DNA of 64,000 nucleotides from Clostridiales bacterium 1_7_47FAA (GTDB lineage: Bacteria > Bacillota > Clostridia > Lachnospirales > Lachnospiraceae), in assembly GCA_000155435.1 (NCBI GenBank), contig DS990263.1, positions 422,300 through 486,299 of the forward strand. The letters are read 5' to 3'. Below are positions 46,494 to 56,249 of the stretch, piece by piece (positions within the stretch are counted from its first letter, which is position 1; every line of letters begins with the position of its first letter). The notes beneath the pieces were generated by a model. It was not told the DNA's origin. It did no database searches and saw only the letters and a program-made list of their open reading frames with translations. A program made the translations under genes and the position numbers.

Positions 46494-49391
46494 GTGTTGG
46501 AAGATATAAATCCATACCCTGTAAAAGACAGGGAATTGAGGGGCAGGGATACCATCCTGATTGTAGACGATATAGAGGTAAACCGTATTATACTGCAAAG
46601 TATTTTTGAAAAGGATTATAATCTGCTGGAGGCGGAAAACGGGGATCAGGCCATGGTACTGCTTAAACAGTACCACAGGAATATTGCTGCCGTGCTTTTA
46701 GACCTTGTGATGCCGCAGAAGGACGGCTACCAGGTCCTGGCGGAGATGAATGATATGCATCTTTTGCCGGAATGTCCCGTTATCATCATCACATCCGAGG
46801 ATTCGCCGGACAACACGGTGAAGGCATTTGATTTGGGCGCATCGGATATTGTGATGAAGCCTTTTGATCCGGTCATTGTGAAGCGCAGGGTGGAGAACAG
46901 CATTGCCCTCAGCCGGAACCAGCAGAACCTTCAGGAGCGGATTGATGAACAGGCCGCCCGGTTAATGGAATCCAATGCGGTGATGATTGACGCATTATCC
47001 GCCATCATCGAGTACAGGAGCGTGGAAACAGGGCAGCATATACAGCGTATCCGTATGTTTACCAGGATACTGCTGGAGGAGATATCGGGAAACTTCCCGG
47101 AGCTGGGCCTGGACCGGCGTCAGATTGACATTATTTCCAGTGCCTCTTCCATGCACGATATCGGCAAGATTGCCATACCGGATACAATCCTCAATAAGCC
47201 TGGGCGGCTGACAGAGGAAGAATTTGAGATCATGAAAGGCCACACCACAAAGGGCTGTGAGATGCTGGTGAATCTTGACCGCATGGGGGACAGGGAATAT
47301 CTGCAATATGCCTACAATATATGCCGCTATCACCATGAACGATGGGATGGCAGGGGATATCCTGACGGGCTTCGCGGGGACAATATCCCGGTCTGCGCCC
47401 AGGTGGTGGGTATCGCTGATTGTTATGACGCCCTGACCTCCGACCGTGTCTATAAGAAGGCCATACCGCCTGCGCAGGCCATCAACATGATATTGAACGG
47501 GGAGTGCGGTACGTTTTCACCCTGGCTTTTGGAATGTTTTAAGAATGTAAAGGTAATATTTTCCAAGCTGTCCGACGAGTACAGGGATGGGCAGATACAG
47601 AAACAGCCTGCCATCAACAGCGATATACGGCTTTGCATGGATGGGGATAGGGACAGCAGGCAGATGGGCCAGCAGAAGTATCTGACACTGCTTAAATATG
47701 TGGATTCCACTGTTGTGGAGGTGGATTTTAACACAGGCGTTTACCATGTGGTTTATCTCTCAAACCATGACTTTGACGGCCTGAAATCCGGCGGCAGCTT
47801 CAAGGATGCCTTTTATCATTTTGTGGAGACATCCGTCCATCCTGAGGACAGGGAGATGGCAAGGGCCCTTATGGGTGCTTACATGAAGGATTTCATGAAG
47901 GAAGGATTTAATAAGAGAAGCCGTAACTACCGCATATATAACCAGGTGGAGCAGGTTTACCGCTGGTGCCGGGCCACCATGCTCCGCATCAATACAGGAA
48001 ACCCTTATCAGAAAAGGGCACTGATTATCTGGGAAGAACTGGAGGCAGAGGAGGATGCGGTTCCAGCCGGCAGCACCATGCAGATGAGGATGTTTAATGA
48101 TGCTGTCTTAAGCCATATGGTGGGATGTGTCCAGGCCTGCCTGAACGATAAGGAGTTTACCATCGTAGAGACCAATGGCGGTATGAGGAAAATGCTGGGC
48201 TACAGCGACGGTGAGATCAAGACCCGGTTTGACAACCGGTACCTGAATATGATTTACCCGGCTGACCGGAGCCGGATCATGGAAGAGACGGGGAGACAGC
48301 TGGAGTCTGGTAATTCCGTTGAACTGGAATACAGGCTTACTGCCAAGGATGGAAGGATTATCTGGGTTTTGGAGCGATGCCAGTCCATTACCGGAAAAAA
48401 CAACATGGAATATCTGGTATTTGCCCTTATGGACATCACTGCTTCTAAAAAAGATCAGGAAGAGCTCCGTCTTTCCCTGGAGCGCCATAAAATCATCATG
48501 GAGCAGGCAGAGGATGCCCTGTTTGAGTGGGATATTGAAAAAGATACAGTCACCCACTCTGCCAATTTTGAGAAAAAGTTTGGATATACCCCCATTTCAA
48601 ACAATTTCAGCAAACGTATCCGATTCGTATCCCATATCCATCCGGCTGACGTGCCTGATTTTACGGAAATGCTGGATTCGCTGATGAAGGGGACGATTTA
48701 CAGGGAGATTGAATTCAGGCTGTCCGATGCAGCGGGACGGTACCGCTGGTGCAGGCTCCGTGCCTCTTCCCAGTTTGATGCGGCGGGCAGGGTCAGCAGG
48801 GTAATTGGGATGCTGGCTGATGTGGATGAACAGAAGCGGGCGGAGGAGGCCCTCCAGTATCAGGCGGAGCGGGATGAGCTGACACAGCTCTATAACCGCA
48901 GGACGGCAAGACGGCTCATTGAAGCCATATTGGAGGAGCCCTGTGTCCAGGGATACAGGGCCCTGATGGTCCTGGACGTTGATGACTTTAAGAAAATCAA
49001 TGACAGCAACGGCCATATGTTCGGGGACAGTGTGCTTAAGGCAGTGGCTGACATACTGACCCGGCAGTTCCGCAGCGAGGATGTCCTTGCAAGGATAGGA
49101 GGGGATGAGTTCCTTCTTTTCATGTCCCATGTCCCGGATGTAAAAACCGTTGAAACACGCATGGCCATGGTCCTGGATTCCATTCAGGACATGTGCCTGA
49201 AGCAGGGTATGGTAATCCATCCCAGCTGCAGCATAGGGGCTGCTTTCCAGCCCATTGACGGCAATGACTTTAACACACTGTTCCAGCGTGCGGATGCTGC
49301 CATGTATGGGGCAAAGGGTAAGGGGAAAAGCTGTTTCCAGATGTACGATGCCTCCATCCGCATGCCGTCGGACCTGGGTATCGAAGCCTGA
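46494..49391 (+). CDS. Response regulator with HD-GYP and PAS-GGDEF domains (c-di-GMP turnover)
   Basis: 965 residues from GTG 46494 (AAGGGG upstream; TTG 46497 is possible). Receiver about 18-135 with phospho-acceptor Asp70; HD-GYP phosphodiesterase about 165-350 with SMHDIGKIAIPD (about 218-229) and YHHERWDGRGYPDGL (about 279); three PAS-like regions about 395-790; GGDEF cyclase about 800-955 with RIGGDEF (about 867-873). An intact RSED inhibitory-site motif lies five residues before GGDEF. It can in principle both make and break c-di-GMP under phosphorelay control. No kinase adjoins it. Confidence 0.93.
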   Translation: MLEDINPYPVKDRELRGRDTILIVDDIEVNRIILQSIFEKDYNLLEAENGDQAMVLLKQYHRNIAAVLLDLVMPQKDGYQVLAEMNDMHLLPECPVIIITSEDSPDNTVKAFDLGASDIVMKPFDPVIVKRRVENSIALSRNQQNLQERIDEQAARLMESNAVMIDALSAIIEYRSVETGQHIQRIRMFTRILLEEISGNFPELGLDRRQIDIISSASSMHDIGKIAIPDTILNKPGRLTEEEFEIMKGHTTKGCEMLVNLDRMGDREYLQYAYNICRYHHERWDGRGYPDGLRGDNIPVCAQVVGIADCYDALTSDRVYKKAIPPAQAINMILNGECGTFSPWLLECFKNVKVIFSKLSDEYRDGQIQKQPAINSDIRLCMDGDRDSRQMGQQKYLTLLKYVDSTVVEVDFNTGVYHVVYLSNHDFDGLKSGGSFKDAFYHFVETSVHPEDREMARALMGAYMKDFMKEGFNKRSRNYRIYNQVEQVYRWCRATMLRINTGNPYQKRALIIWEELEAEEDAVPAGSTMQMRMFNDAVLSHMVGCVQACLNDKEFTIVETNGGMRKMLGYSDGEIKTRFDNRYLNMIYPADRSRIMEETGRQLESGNSVELEYRLTAKDGRIIWVLERCQSITGKNNMEYLVFALMDITASKKDQEELRLSLERHKIIMEQAEDALFEWDIEKDTVTHSANFEKKFGYTPISNNFSKRIRFVSHIHPADVPDFTEMLDSLMKGTIYREIEFRLSDAAGRYRWCRLRASSQFDAAGRVSRVIGMLADVDEQKRAEEALQYQAERDELTQLYNRRTARRLIEAILEEPCVQGYRALMVLDVDDFKKINDSNGHMFGDSVLKAVADILTRQFRSEDVLARIGGDEFLLFMSHVPDVKTVETRMAMVLDSIQDMCLKQGMVIHPSCSIGAAFQPIDGNDFNTLFQRADAAMYGAKGKGKSCFQMYDASIRMPSDLGIEA

Positions 49392-49488
49392 AATTTTATG
49401 TGAAATATGCCCATATGTCCTTTTTTATGAACTGTCCTTTTCCTATAATGGTTATATAAAATCTTATGGGAAAGAGGGCGGTTTATTT

Positions 49489-50823
49489 ATGTTTACATGT
49501 GATATCCTGATTAAGAATGCAAGGGTACTGATGCCGGATATGTCGGTTGCGGAAAACCGGACAATCGCGATTAAGGATTCCAGGATTATAGGGATTGCAG
49601 AAGGTGATGGGGATTATGAGGCCGGGACCGTGATTGATGATTCCGGCCTTCTGTGGATGCCGGGGCTTACGGACGGGCACCTGCATACCAGCCAGCAGTT
49701 TTTAAAGGGGAGCCTGCTGGATGAGAAGCCGGTTATCTGGAAACGTATCAATGTGCCGTTTGAGGCATCCCTGACAGAGGAAACCATGGCGCTGAGCGCA
49801 AGGCTGGCAGCAGCGGAGATGATTAAAAATGGAACCACCTCCTTTGTGGACGCCGGCGGCCCTCACATAGAGGCGGCTGCCGAGGAATACATAAAGGCAG
49901 GCATCCGGGGGGCCCTCACCTGGCAGACCACGGACGGCGTGAAGGTGCCGGATACCCTGCGTGTTGAAACAAAGGACGCAGTACCAAGGCTGGAACGGTT
50001 CTACCGGGAATACGACGGGAAAGGAGGCCTTATCAGCGTTTATTATTCAATCACATCCCTGATGGCCTGTACCGAGGAGCTGTTCCGTACGGTTTTCCTT
50101 TCCGCGAAGGAGAGGCAGATACCGGCCGAATGCCACATGAATGAGTATGCCAGCGAGGTCCTGGACTTTATGGAACGGTATAAGGAGCGGCCTTTTGAAT
50201 ACCTTGAACACATAGGCGCCCTGTCGGACTCCTTTGTTGCGGCCCACTGTATCATGCTATCAGAATCAGAGATTGAGATTGTGCGCAGCCATAAAATCCA
50301 TGCAGTACACTGTCCGTTCAGCAACTGCGGAAAGGGTGTTCCACAGACACCAAGGCTTCTTGCAGCAGGAATCCCGGTGGCCTTTGGCTCCGACGGGGCC
50401 GGTCATGGGGGCCTTGACCTGTTCCGGGAAATGCGGGCGTTCCGCTGTGTCATGAATGTGACCCATGGGCTTTCCACTGGAAATCCCCAGATCATGCCTG
50501 CAAAGACCCTGCTTGCCATGGCAACCGCAGGAGGCGCCGGCGCCCTTATGCGTGAGGACCTTGGAACCATCCGGGAAGGCAATCTTGCCGACCTGATTGC
50601 AGTGAATCTGGACCAGCCCCATCTGATGGCAACGGGCAGCATTGTCAATTCCCTTGTGGAGAGCGCGGCCGGAGCCGATGTAAAGCATTCCATCATTCAT
50701 GGTAAGCTTGTGATGAAGGACCGGCAGCTGTTGACCATTGACGAGGAGAAGGTGCTGGCTGAGGCAAAGGCCGTCATGGGAGGCCATGGGTTCTTTACAA
50801 AGCAGGGCGCCTACTGCGGCTGA
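49489..50823 (+). CDS. Amidohydrolase (chlorohydrolase/deaminase family)
   Basis: 444 residues from the ATG at 49489 with AAAGAGGGCGG upstream; the open frame runs back into the previous gene. Metal-site motifs of the SsnA/cytosine-deaminase-like group: GLTDGHLHT (His64, His66), AECHMNE (His about 216), VAAHCIML (His about 253) and GSDGAGHGG (Asp about 302). Substrate is unknown; nucleobase or guanidine-type deamination is typical. Its last 13 bases overlap the convergent solute-binding-protein gene. Confidence 0.88.
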   Translation: MFTCDILIKNARVLMPDMSVAENRTIAIKDSRIIGIAEGDGDYEAGTVIDDSGLLWMPGLTDGHLHTSQQFLKGSLLDEKPVIWKRINVPFEASLTEETMALSARLAAAEMIKNGTTSFVDAGGPHIEAAAEEYIKAGIRGALTWQTTDGVKVPDTLRVETKDAVPRLERFYREYDGKGGLISVYYSITSLMACTEELFRTVFLSAKERQIPAECHMNEYASEVLDFMERYKERPFEYLEHIGALSDSFVAAHCIMLSESEIEIVRSHKIHAVHCPFSNCGKGVPQTPRLLAAGIPVAFGSDGAGHGGLDLFREMRAFRCVMNVTHGLSTGNPQIMPAKTLLAMATAGGAGALMREDLGTIREGNLADLIAVNLDQPHLMATGSIVNSLVESAAGADVKHSIIHGKLVMKDRQLLTIDEEKVLAEAKAVMGGHGFFTKQGAYCG

Positions 50824-52148
50824 TTTACCGCGTCCAGCGCTGCCTGGGCTGTCCTGGCAGCTTCATCCAGGGCATCCCTGGCAGGAATGTTCTCTATCTC
50901 CACCTTATCGGCGGCAATGGCCAGGGCATCAAAGATTTTGCCGCCCGTGGGGTCTACCGGGTCAGGGGAAGCGTGCATGGCCTGGGATATGGGGACCAGG
51001 GCATGGGGATTGTGTTCAGTGTAGGATTGATACTCAGGGATTCCCAGGGTGCTCTTTCGGACCGGGATGTAGCCGGTGGCCATGGACCACTTCGCCTGCT
51101 GGGATGCGTCTGCGAAATACCGGATGAACTGGTAAGCGCCGTCCACTGTCTTATCCTTGCCCGTATCAATCATCACCAGCTGCAGTACCCTGGCCACAGG
51201 CGCTGATCCATGCTTGCCGAAGCCGGGCTGTTCCATGGCGCCTACCTTATGGAAATCCAGGTCAGCCTGGTCGCCGGAGGAACCGGTATAGCCGCCCGCC
51301 TTATCCTGAAGCACATCGCCCATTGTATCATACCAGTATTCCCAGCCCTGTCCGCCGTAGTGGACAGTCATGGTCTTATCTTCGTGGATCCATCCGCGGA
51401 CAGCTTCCCAGGAATCAATCCAGGCATCCGTGTTGATGAGCACCTTTTTTCCATCTTCATCTATCATGGACCCGCCGTTACTTAAGGCCATGTCAATCAG
51501 GTTATCTTCACCCCACATGGGTTCCCATCCATAGGCTGTTCCGCCCGTACTCTCCTTAATGACCCTGGCTGCGTCGGCCAGACTTTCCCAGGTGTCCAGT
51601 TTATCCGGCTGGATCCCGGCCTTTTCAAAAAGGTCCCGGTTATAGTACATGACCTGGGTGGTGCCGTAAGCGGGCATGGCATACAGGCCCCCGTCACTGT
51701 CCAGGCACTGGCTGTAAAAAACAGGGATGAAGTCATCCTGGTGAAAGGATGTATCCTGCTGCGTATATCTGTCCATGGGAACCAGCAGGTCCTTCTGCAT
51801 AAGGTTGCGTGATTTGTCAGAATCCAGCAGGGCAATGTCAGCGGCATTTTTTCCAGCAATCCCGGCCTGCAGCTTGGTGTAGGTCTCGTCATAATCCGCC
51901 TGCTGGATTCCCGTCACCTCGTATTCGTCCTGGGACTGGTTAAATGCCTGGATGATGTCCCCCATCACGCCGGCGGCTGTCTTGCCGCCGGAATACCAGA
52001 ATGTGATCTGTACCTTTCCGTCAACCGCCGCATCCCTTGCCTGACCCGGGGCATTGCAGCCAGTCATCATGGCGCAGCCAGTGGCCAGGAATACCGCGGT
52101 AAGGATTTTCTTCTTAAATCTGTTACTGAATCTGAATGTTCTGATCAT
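50811..52148 (-). CDS. ABC transporter substrate-binding lipoprotein, family 1
   Basis: 445 residues. Lipobox MTGCN near residue 30 (signal anchor about 14-30), then the sugar-binding fold (ITFWYSGGKTAAGVMGDIIQAFNQSQ and AMPAYGTTQVMYYNRDLFEKAG). Third gene of an importer whose two permeases lie just upstream on the same strand; no ATPase gene is in the cluster, so a shared MsmK-type ATPase is expected. Likely ligands are sugars or glycerol phosphates. Confidence 0.94.
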   Translation of the reverse strand: MIRTFRFSNRFKKKILTAVFLATGCAMMTGCNAPGQARDAAVDGKVQITFWYSGGKTAAGVMGDIIQAFNQSQDEYEVTGIQQADYDETYTKLQAGIAGKNAADIALLDSDKSRNLMQKDLLVPMDRYTQQDTSFHQDDFIPVFYSQCLDSDGGLYAMPAYGTTQVMYYNRDLFEKAGIQPDKLDTWESLADAARVIKESTGGTAYGWEPMWGEDNLIDMALSNGGSMIDEDGKKVLINTDAWIDSWEAVRGWIHEDKTMTVHYGGQGWEYWYDTMGDVLQDKAGGYTGSSGDQADLDFHKVGAMEQPGFGKHGSAPVARVLQLVMIDTGKDKTVDGAYQFIRYFADASQQAKWSMATGYIPVRKSTLGIPEYQSYTEHNPHALVPISQAMHASPDPVDPTGGKIFDALAIAADKVEIENIPARDALDEAARTAQAALDAVNQPQ

Positions 52149-52190
52149 TTTATGTTCCTCCTGTTATGTCTATATGAAATTGGCTGTACT

Positions 52191-52266
52191 GGTTACTATG
52201 CAAAGCTGTGGTTACTGTGCAAAGCTGTGGTTTCTGTGCAAAGCTGTAGTTTCTGTGCAAAGCTGT
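52191..52266. repeat. Four tandem 19-base repeats between permease and binding-protein genes
   Basis: Four near-identical 19-base units (52191-52209, 52210-52228, 52229-52247, 52248-52266) based on GGTTTCTGTGCAAAGCTGT, differing at one or two positions. They lie in the transcribed gap between the second permease and the solute-binding protein gene. Confidence 0.9.
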
Positions 52267-52273
52267 ATCAGGC

Positions 52274-53122
52274 TCATCCCTTGCACCCAAAATCCGTGAT
52301 TCCCCGGACAATCAGACGCCAGGCAGATATGAAAACCGCCAGCAGGGGGAGTACGGCAACGGTCCCTGCCGCCATCACAAGGGACCACTGGGTTCCGTAT
52401 GCGCCTCCCTCATAGAGAAATCGCCTTAATCCCTGGGATATGAGGCTTAAATCCGGGGAATCCGTGATAAGGGACGGCCACATGTAGCTGTTATAGGTGT
52501 TGATGAATGACAAAAGGATGAAGGTCATAAAGGATGGCCGCGTCATGGGGACTATGATCCTTGTGAGGATGGAGAGATGTCCGGCCCCGTCCATCCTGGC
52601 CGCCTCAATGGTTTCCGTGGGGACTGCCTCAAATGCCTGATGAAGCAGGAAAATGCCGAACACGCTGACTCCATTGGATAATATAAGGCCCTGATAGCTG
52701 TCTAAAAGCCCCATCCTGGATAAAATGATATAGCATGGAATGTAGGTGACGGCAGTGGGCACCATATAGGTAAACAGGACCAGCCGGAAAAGCATGTTCC
52801 TGCCTTTTACTTTCATGAAGGCTACTGCGTAGGTGAAAAGGGCGCAGCACACAAGCTGTATGGCAACCACTGCAAGGGATACAAAAAAGCTGTTTGCAAG
52901 GTATCGTGGAACCGGTGAATCAGCCAGGATGGAAAGGTAGTTCCCAAACTGGGGGACAGAAGGCAGGAAGGAAGCCGTGTCCATCACCTCCTCCCTGGTC
53001 TTGAGTGAACTGACAGCCATCCAGAGGAAGGGGAATGCCGTGACACAGCAGGTGAATCCCAATACAACATGGACAGCGGCGCGCCGGATAATCCGTGCCC
53101 ATGGAATGACAGGCCTGGTCAT
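52274..53122 (-). CDS. ABC transporter permease, MalG/UgpE type
   Basis: 282 residues, six membrane segments. The ATPase-contact EAA loop is EAVPTETIEAARMDGAGHLSIL. Overlaps the upstream permease gene by 4 bases (ATGA), so they are translationally coupled. Confidence 0.95.
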   Translation of the reverse strand: MTRPVIPWARIIRRAAVHVVLGFTCCVTAFPFLWMAVSSLKTREEVMDTASFLPSVPQFGNYLSILADSPVPRYLANSFFVSLAVVAIQLVCCALFTYAVAFMKVKGRNMLFRLVLFTYMVPTAVTYIPCYIILSRMGLLDSYQGLILSNGVSVFGIFLLHQAFEAVPTETIEAARMDGAGHLSILTRIIVPMTRPSFMTFILLSFINTYNSYMWPSLITDSPDLSLISQGLRRFLYEGGAYGTQWSLVMAAGTVAVLPLLAVFISAWRLIVRGITDFGCKG

Positions 53123-54003
53123 GATTTTTCCTCCTTTTTCATCTTAAGCTGGATCAGGGCAAGGCTGATGCCGATAACCATGAGGATGACCACGGCCGCC
53201 GCCCCGCGGCCCATGTCAAACTGTTCAAATCCCAGCTGGTAATACAGATAGAGCAGCGTCCTGGTACTTCCTGCAGGTCCTCCCTGGGTCATGATCTGGA
53301 TCTGGTCATAGGCGCGCAGGGAATCCGCGGTCATGATCATCCCTATCATAAGGATGGCAGGACGCAGGATTGGAAGCGTGATATGTACAAAGCGGTTCAG
53401 GCTTCCTGCGCCGTCAACCGCGGCAGCTTCGTAAAGTTCCGTGGGAATCCTTGATAAGGCCCCGGCGAAAAGAAGCATCACATAACCAAGGTTTTTCCAC
53501 ACGGTTACAAGGGCAATGCTTGCCAATGCCGTTGAAGAACTGTGAAGCCAGGGAAGTCCGGCCATCCCCAATTGACGCAGCAGGGTATTGGCCAATCCGC
53601 TATCCGGTTCAAAAATCCAGGTCCATACAATGGACACGGCAACCGCCGGTGTGATCCAGGGAGAGAAGAGAATCAGGGAGTAGATGGTATGCCTCCCGGC
53701 GGAATAAACAAGCATCGCCAGCAGCAATCCAAGGCCTGTGACAGGGATTACGGTTTCCAGGGCAAACAAAAGCGTATGGATGAGCGCATCCTGGAAGGAT
53801 TTGTCCTTAAACAGCGAGCTGTAATTGCCAAATCCTGTCATGTGGAAATCCGAAGTCATGTAATCCCAGTCAGTGAAGCTGATTCCTATGGATGCAATGA
53901 TGGGAATCACCCAGAACAGAACAAGGAATATGAGGGCCGGAGCCGTAAACACGGTAAATATAAGCCTTGGCTTTAATTGTTTCTGGAGATAGGATGGGTG
54001 CAT
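53119..54003 (-). CDS. ABC transporter permease, MalF/UgpA type
   Basis: 294 residues from the ATG at 54003, chosen for AGGAGG 8 bases upstream; the longer frame lies in the promoter. Six membrane segments and the EAA loop IPTELYEAAAVDGAGSLNRF. First gene of the importer operon. Confidence 0.95.
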   Translation of the reverse strand: MHPSYLQKQLKPRLIFTVFTAPALIFLVLFWVIPIIASIGISFTDWDYMTSDFHMTGFGNYSSLFKDKSFQDALIHTLLFALETVIPVTGLGLLLAMLVYSAGRHTIYSLILFSPWITPAVAVSIVWTWIFEPDSGLANTLLRQLGMAGLPWLHSSSTALASIALVTVWKNLGYVMLLFAGALSRIPTELYEAAAVDGAGSLNRFVHITLPILRPAILMIGMIMTADSLRAYDQIQIMTQGGPAGSTRTLLYLYYQLGFEQFDMGRGAAAVVILMVIGISLALIQLKMKKEEKS

Positions 54004-54024
54004 ATATGATTCCTCCTGAATTTT

Positions 54025-54062
54025 GTGTTCAAAAATATATAAAATAGTAAAATATTGAACAC
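54025..54062. promoter_or_regulatory. Inverted repeat in the importer leader
   Basis: Perfect 8-base arms GTGTTCAA (54025-54032) and TTGAACAC (54055-54062) separated by 22 AT-rich bases, just downstream of the importer promoter. Candidate operator. Confidence 0.45.
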
Positions 54063-54067
54063 GTGAA

Positions 54068-54096
54068 ATGATAGCACTTAATCCATATATTGTCAA
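54068..54096 (-). promoter_or_regulatory. Importer operon promoter
   Basis: On the minus strand TTGACA (plus 54091-54096), a 17-base spacer and TATCAT (plus 54068-54073). Confidence 0.8.
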
Positions 54097-54150
54097 TATA
54101 TTGTTCAGTTTGTTTAGAAATAGTTAAAAAATGAAAGCGATAGATGCAAA

Positions 54151-54175
54151 TAACCATCCTATGGCAGGATGGTTA
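54151..54175 (-). terminator. Hairpin after the first LysR gene of the pair
   Basis: Perfect 10-base stem (54151-54160 with 54166-54175) and a 5-base loop; on the minus strand it is followed by TTTG. It sits between the LysR stop and the importer promoter and is either a terminator or an operator. Confidence 0.5.
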
Positions 54176-54246
54176 CATTATAAAAGATAAATTAATAAAA
54201 TGATTAGCTGATGGTATGGAAAGGTGTTACGTATGATTCGCGCAGG

Positions 54247-55137
54247 CTATGCATCTCGTACCATGCAATCCGCTGCAATTGAAAAAAGACGGTCAAGTTC
54301 CGGAACAGCGGCTGCATGGGTATATTTGGGCATGGCAGACACTACATGGTAATTGTATGGCGGATTAAGGGGGAGGGCTTTATAAGGCCCATGCAAATCA
54401 ATCATCCGTCCTGGCAGGAGGGTTATCCCATACCCCTGTTCCATGAGCTGCTTCACGCCATTTAAATCCTCTGCCTCATAGCATGTGCCAGGGATAAGCC
54501 GTGCCTTGGATAAGACTGAGTCAAAGACAGAACGGAAATACGTACCATTTTGAGGATATATGAAGGGAAGCTGTTCCTTGGCCGTGGAATCAGCCCAGCC
54601 TTTAAACATGGCAGCATAATTGTCAGGAACCGCCCATACCAGCTGCTCCATATATAGCGGATGGGTTAAAAGCAGGCTGTTGGAGTTATTCTTCATACAG
54701 AGGAATCCGGCATCCGCAATATGGTTCATAAGGTACTGCCTGGCCAGGAGGGAATCCACGACAAGGACATCAAACCGTGTCTGTGGAAATTCCTTCTGCA
54801 GGTGCGGCAGCACCATTTCCATCAGCGGCTGGTATACCTGCACGTCAACTGCGATTTTCAGGATAGATTCGGACTGGTCAGCCAGATTCCTGATTTTCTC
54901 ATACACATCATGTTTCACATCCAGCATTTCCTTTGCACCGTTCAGGTAAATGCGGCCAATATGGGTGGGGACCAACTGACGGTTTACCCTTACAAAAATA
55001 GGACTGTCCAGCTCCTTTTCAATCTTTGCAAGGCACTGGCTAAGGGCGGACTGGGAGATATGAACCTTTTCAGCTGCCTTGGAAATGCTTTTTTCCTGTT
55101 CAATCATCATAAGATATTCTAATACCCGTACATCCAT
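54247..55137 (-). CDS. LysR-family transcriptional regulator
   Basis: 296 residues with an N-terminal winged helix (VRVLEYLMMIEQEKSIS; SKAAEKVHISQSALSQCLAK) and an effector domain. Same strand as the importer, whose first gene begins about 240 bases downstream, and 39 bases after a second LysR gene. It may control the importer or the neighbouring permease/dehydratase pair. Ribosome site AAAGGAG. Confidence 0.94.
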   Translation of the reverse strand: MDVRVLEYLMMIEQEKSISKAAEKVHISQSALSQCLAKIEKELDSPIFVRVNRQLVPTHIGRIYLNGAKEMLDVKHDVYEKIRNLADQSESILKIAVDVQVYQPLMEMVLPHLQKEFPQTRFDVLVVDSLLARQYLMNHIADAGFLCMKNNSNSLLLTHPLYMEQLVWAVPDNYAAMFKGWADSTAKEQLPFIYPQNGTYFRSVFDSVLSKARLIPGTCYEAEDLNGVKQLMEQGYGITLLPGRMIDLHGPYKALPLNPPYNYHVVSAMPKYTHAAAVPELDRLFSIAADCMVRDA

Positions 55138-55176
55138 CGAGTCTCCTTTCTTGACAGCCCTTTCCTTATAGGCTGT

Positions 55177-56079
55177 CTATGTATTTTGGACCATGAGCTG
55201 GACCAGATATTCCTGGGCCGGTGTCAGCTGCCGTCCCTTTTTGCAGACAATGGTTGAAAAGGTTGAGAACCTGGGCTTCAATGAAAACGGGGAAACCGGA
55301 TCCAGCGGGGAAAACAAGCGGCGGGGCAGGATGGCAGCCCCGTTCCCGCTTTTGACCATCTGATAAATCACTTTGACATTGGCGCTTTGGAACAGCACCT
55401 TTGGGTGCAGGCTGAGGTGATGGAACATCTGGACAAGCCCGGAATAATATGACATATCAGCGCTTGGCATGATGAATGGGGTATCAGCCAGCTGTGACAG
55501 CCGGATGGTTGGCAGTTCTGCATCATACTTAAGTTTCGAGGCATCATAGGACAAACGGTGGCTGGACGGGAGATAGAGAAGAAGTTCCTTTTCATCTGCC
55601 AGGAAATACTCAAAAAGCGGTGAATTCACATCCTGTGAACTGCAGATTCCAAAATCAGCGGTTCCATCCAGGACCATGTCGAACGTTCTCTTGTTATAAC
55701 TTTCCAAAAACTGCAGGGAAACAGATGGATACCGTTCGCGGAAAGCAGAGAAAATCCTGGAGAATACCTCGGCACCGCCATTGGGGGTCCCGCTTATGGT
55801 GATGGACTCTTTTAAAAACCCGGCGGTATTGGCAATCTCTGCATAGGTCTGATGTTTAATCTGAAGCATGCGGTATGAACCTTCAAGATAAATCTGGCCG
55901 GCCGGTGTCAGCACCAGCTGCTTTTTAGAACGTATGGCAAGCTGGGTGCCCAGCTGGTATTCAAGCGTGCTCAGCCAGTTGCTGAGTGCCGGCTGGGATA
56001 TGTTCAGCCGTTTGGCAGCCTGGGTTATGGATTTTGTTTCTGCCAGCGCAATCATATACTTCTGGTCGGTAATATCCAA
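55177..56079 (-). CDS. LysR-family transcriptional regulator, divergent from the SLC13 permease
   Basis: 300 residues, starting at TTG 56079 with AAGGAG 7 bases upstream. Winged helix MIALAETKSITQAAKRLNIS and QPALSNWLSTLE, then an effector domain. It is divergent from the permease-dehydratase operon across a 170-base region that holds a perfect inverted repeat, the usual layout of a LysR gene and its target. Confidence 0.95.
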   Translation of the reverse strand: MDITDQKYMIALAETKSITQAAKRLNISQPALSNWLSTLEYQLGTQLAIRSKKQLVLTPAGQIYLEGSYRMLQIKHQTYAEIANTAGFLKESITISGTPNGGAEVFSRIFSAFRERYPSVSLQFLESYNKRTFDMVLDGTADFGICSSQDVNSPLFEYFLADEKELLLYLPSSHRLSYDASKLKYDAELPTIRLSQLADTPFIMPSADMSYYSGLVQMFHHLSLHPKVLFQSANVKVIYQMVKSGNGAAILPRRLFSPLDPVSPFSLKPRFSTFSTIVCKKGRQLTPAQEYLVQLMVQNT

Positions 56080-56111
56080 GATATTCTCCTTTCCGAATCA
56101 TAACTATTACT

Positions 56112-56163
56112 TATAAAATACATAATATTTTCCATGTTGTCAATGACACATATGTATTTTATA
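56112..56163. promoter_or_regulatory. 12-base inverted repeat between LysR and permease genes
   Basis: Perfect arms TATAAAATACAT (56112-56123) and ATGTATTTTATA (56152-56163), separated by 28 bases. Candidate LysR operator pair for the divergent promoters. Confidence 0.6.
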
Positions 56164-56249
56164 CTGATTACAGAATCATTTTCCCGGAAAAATGTTTAAA
56201 ATACCAAATTAAATAAGTAAAAGTAATAATTCTATAAGGAGATACGGCA

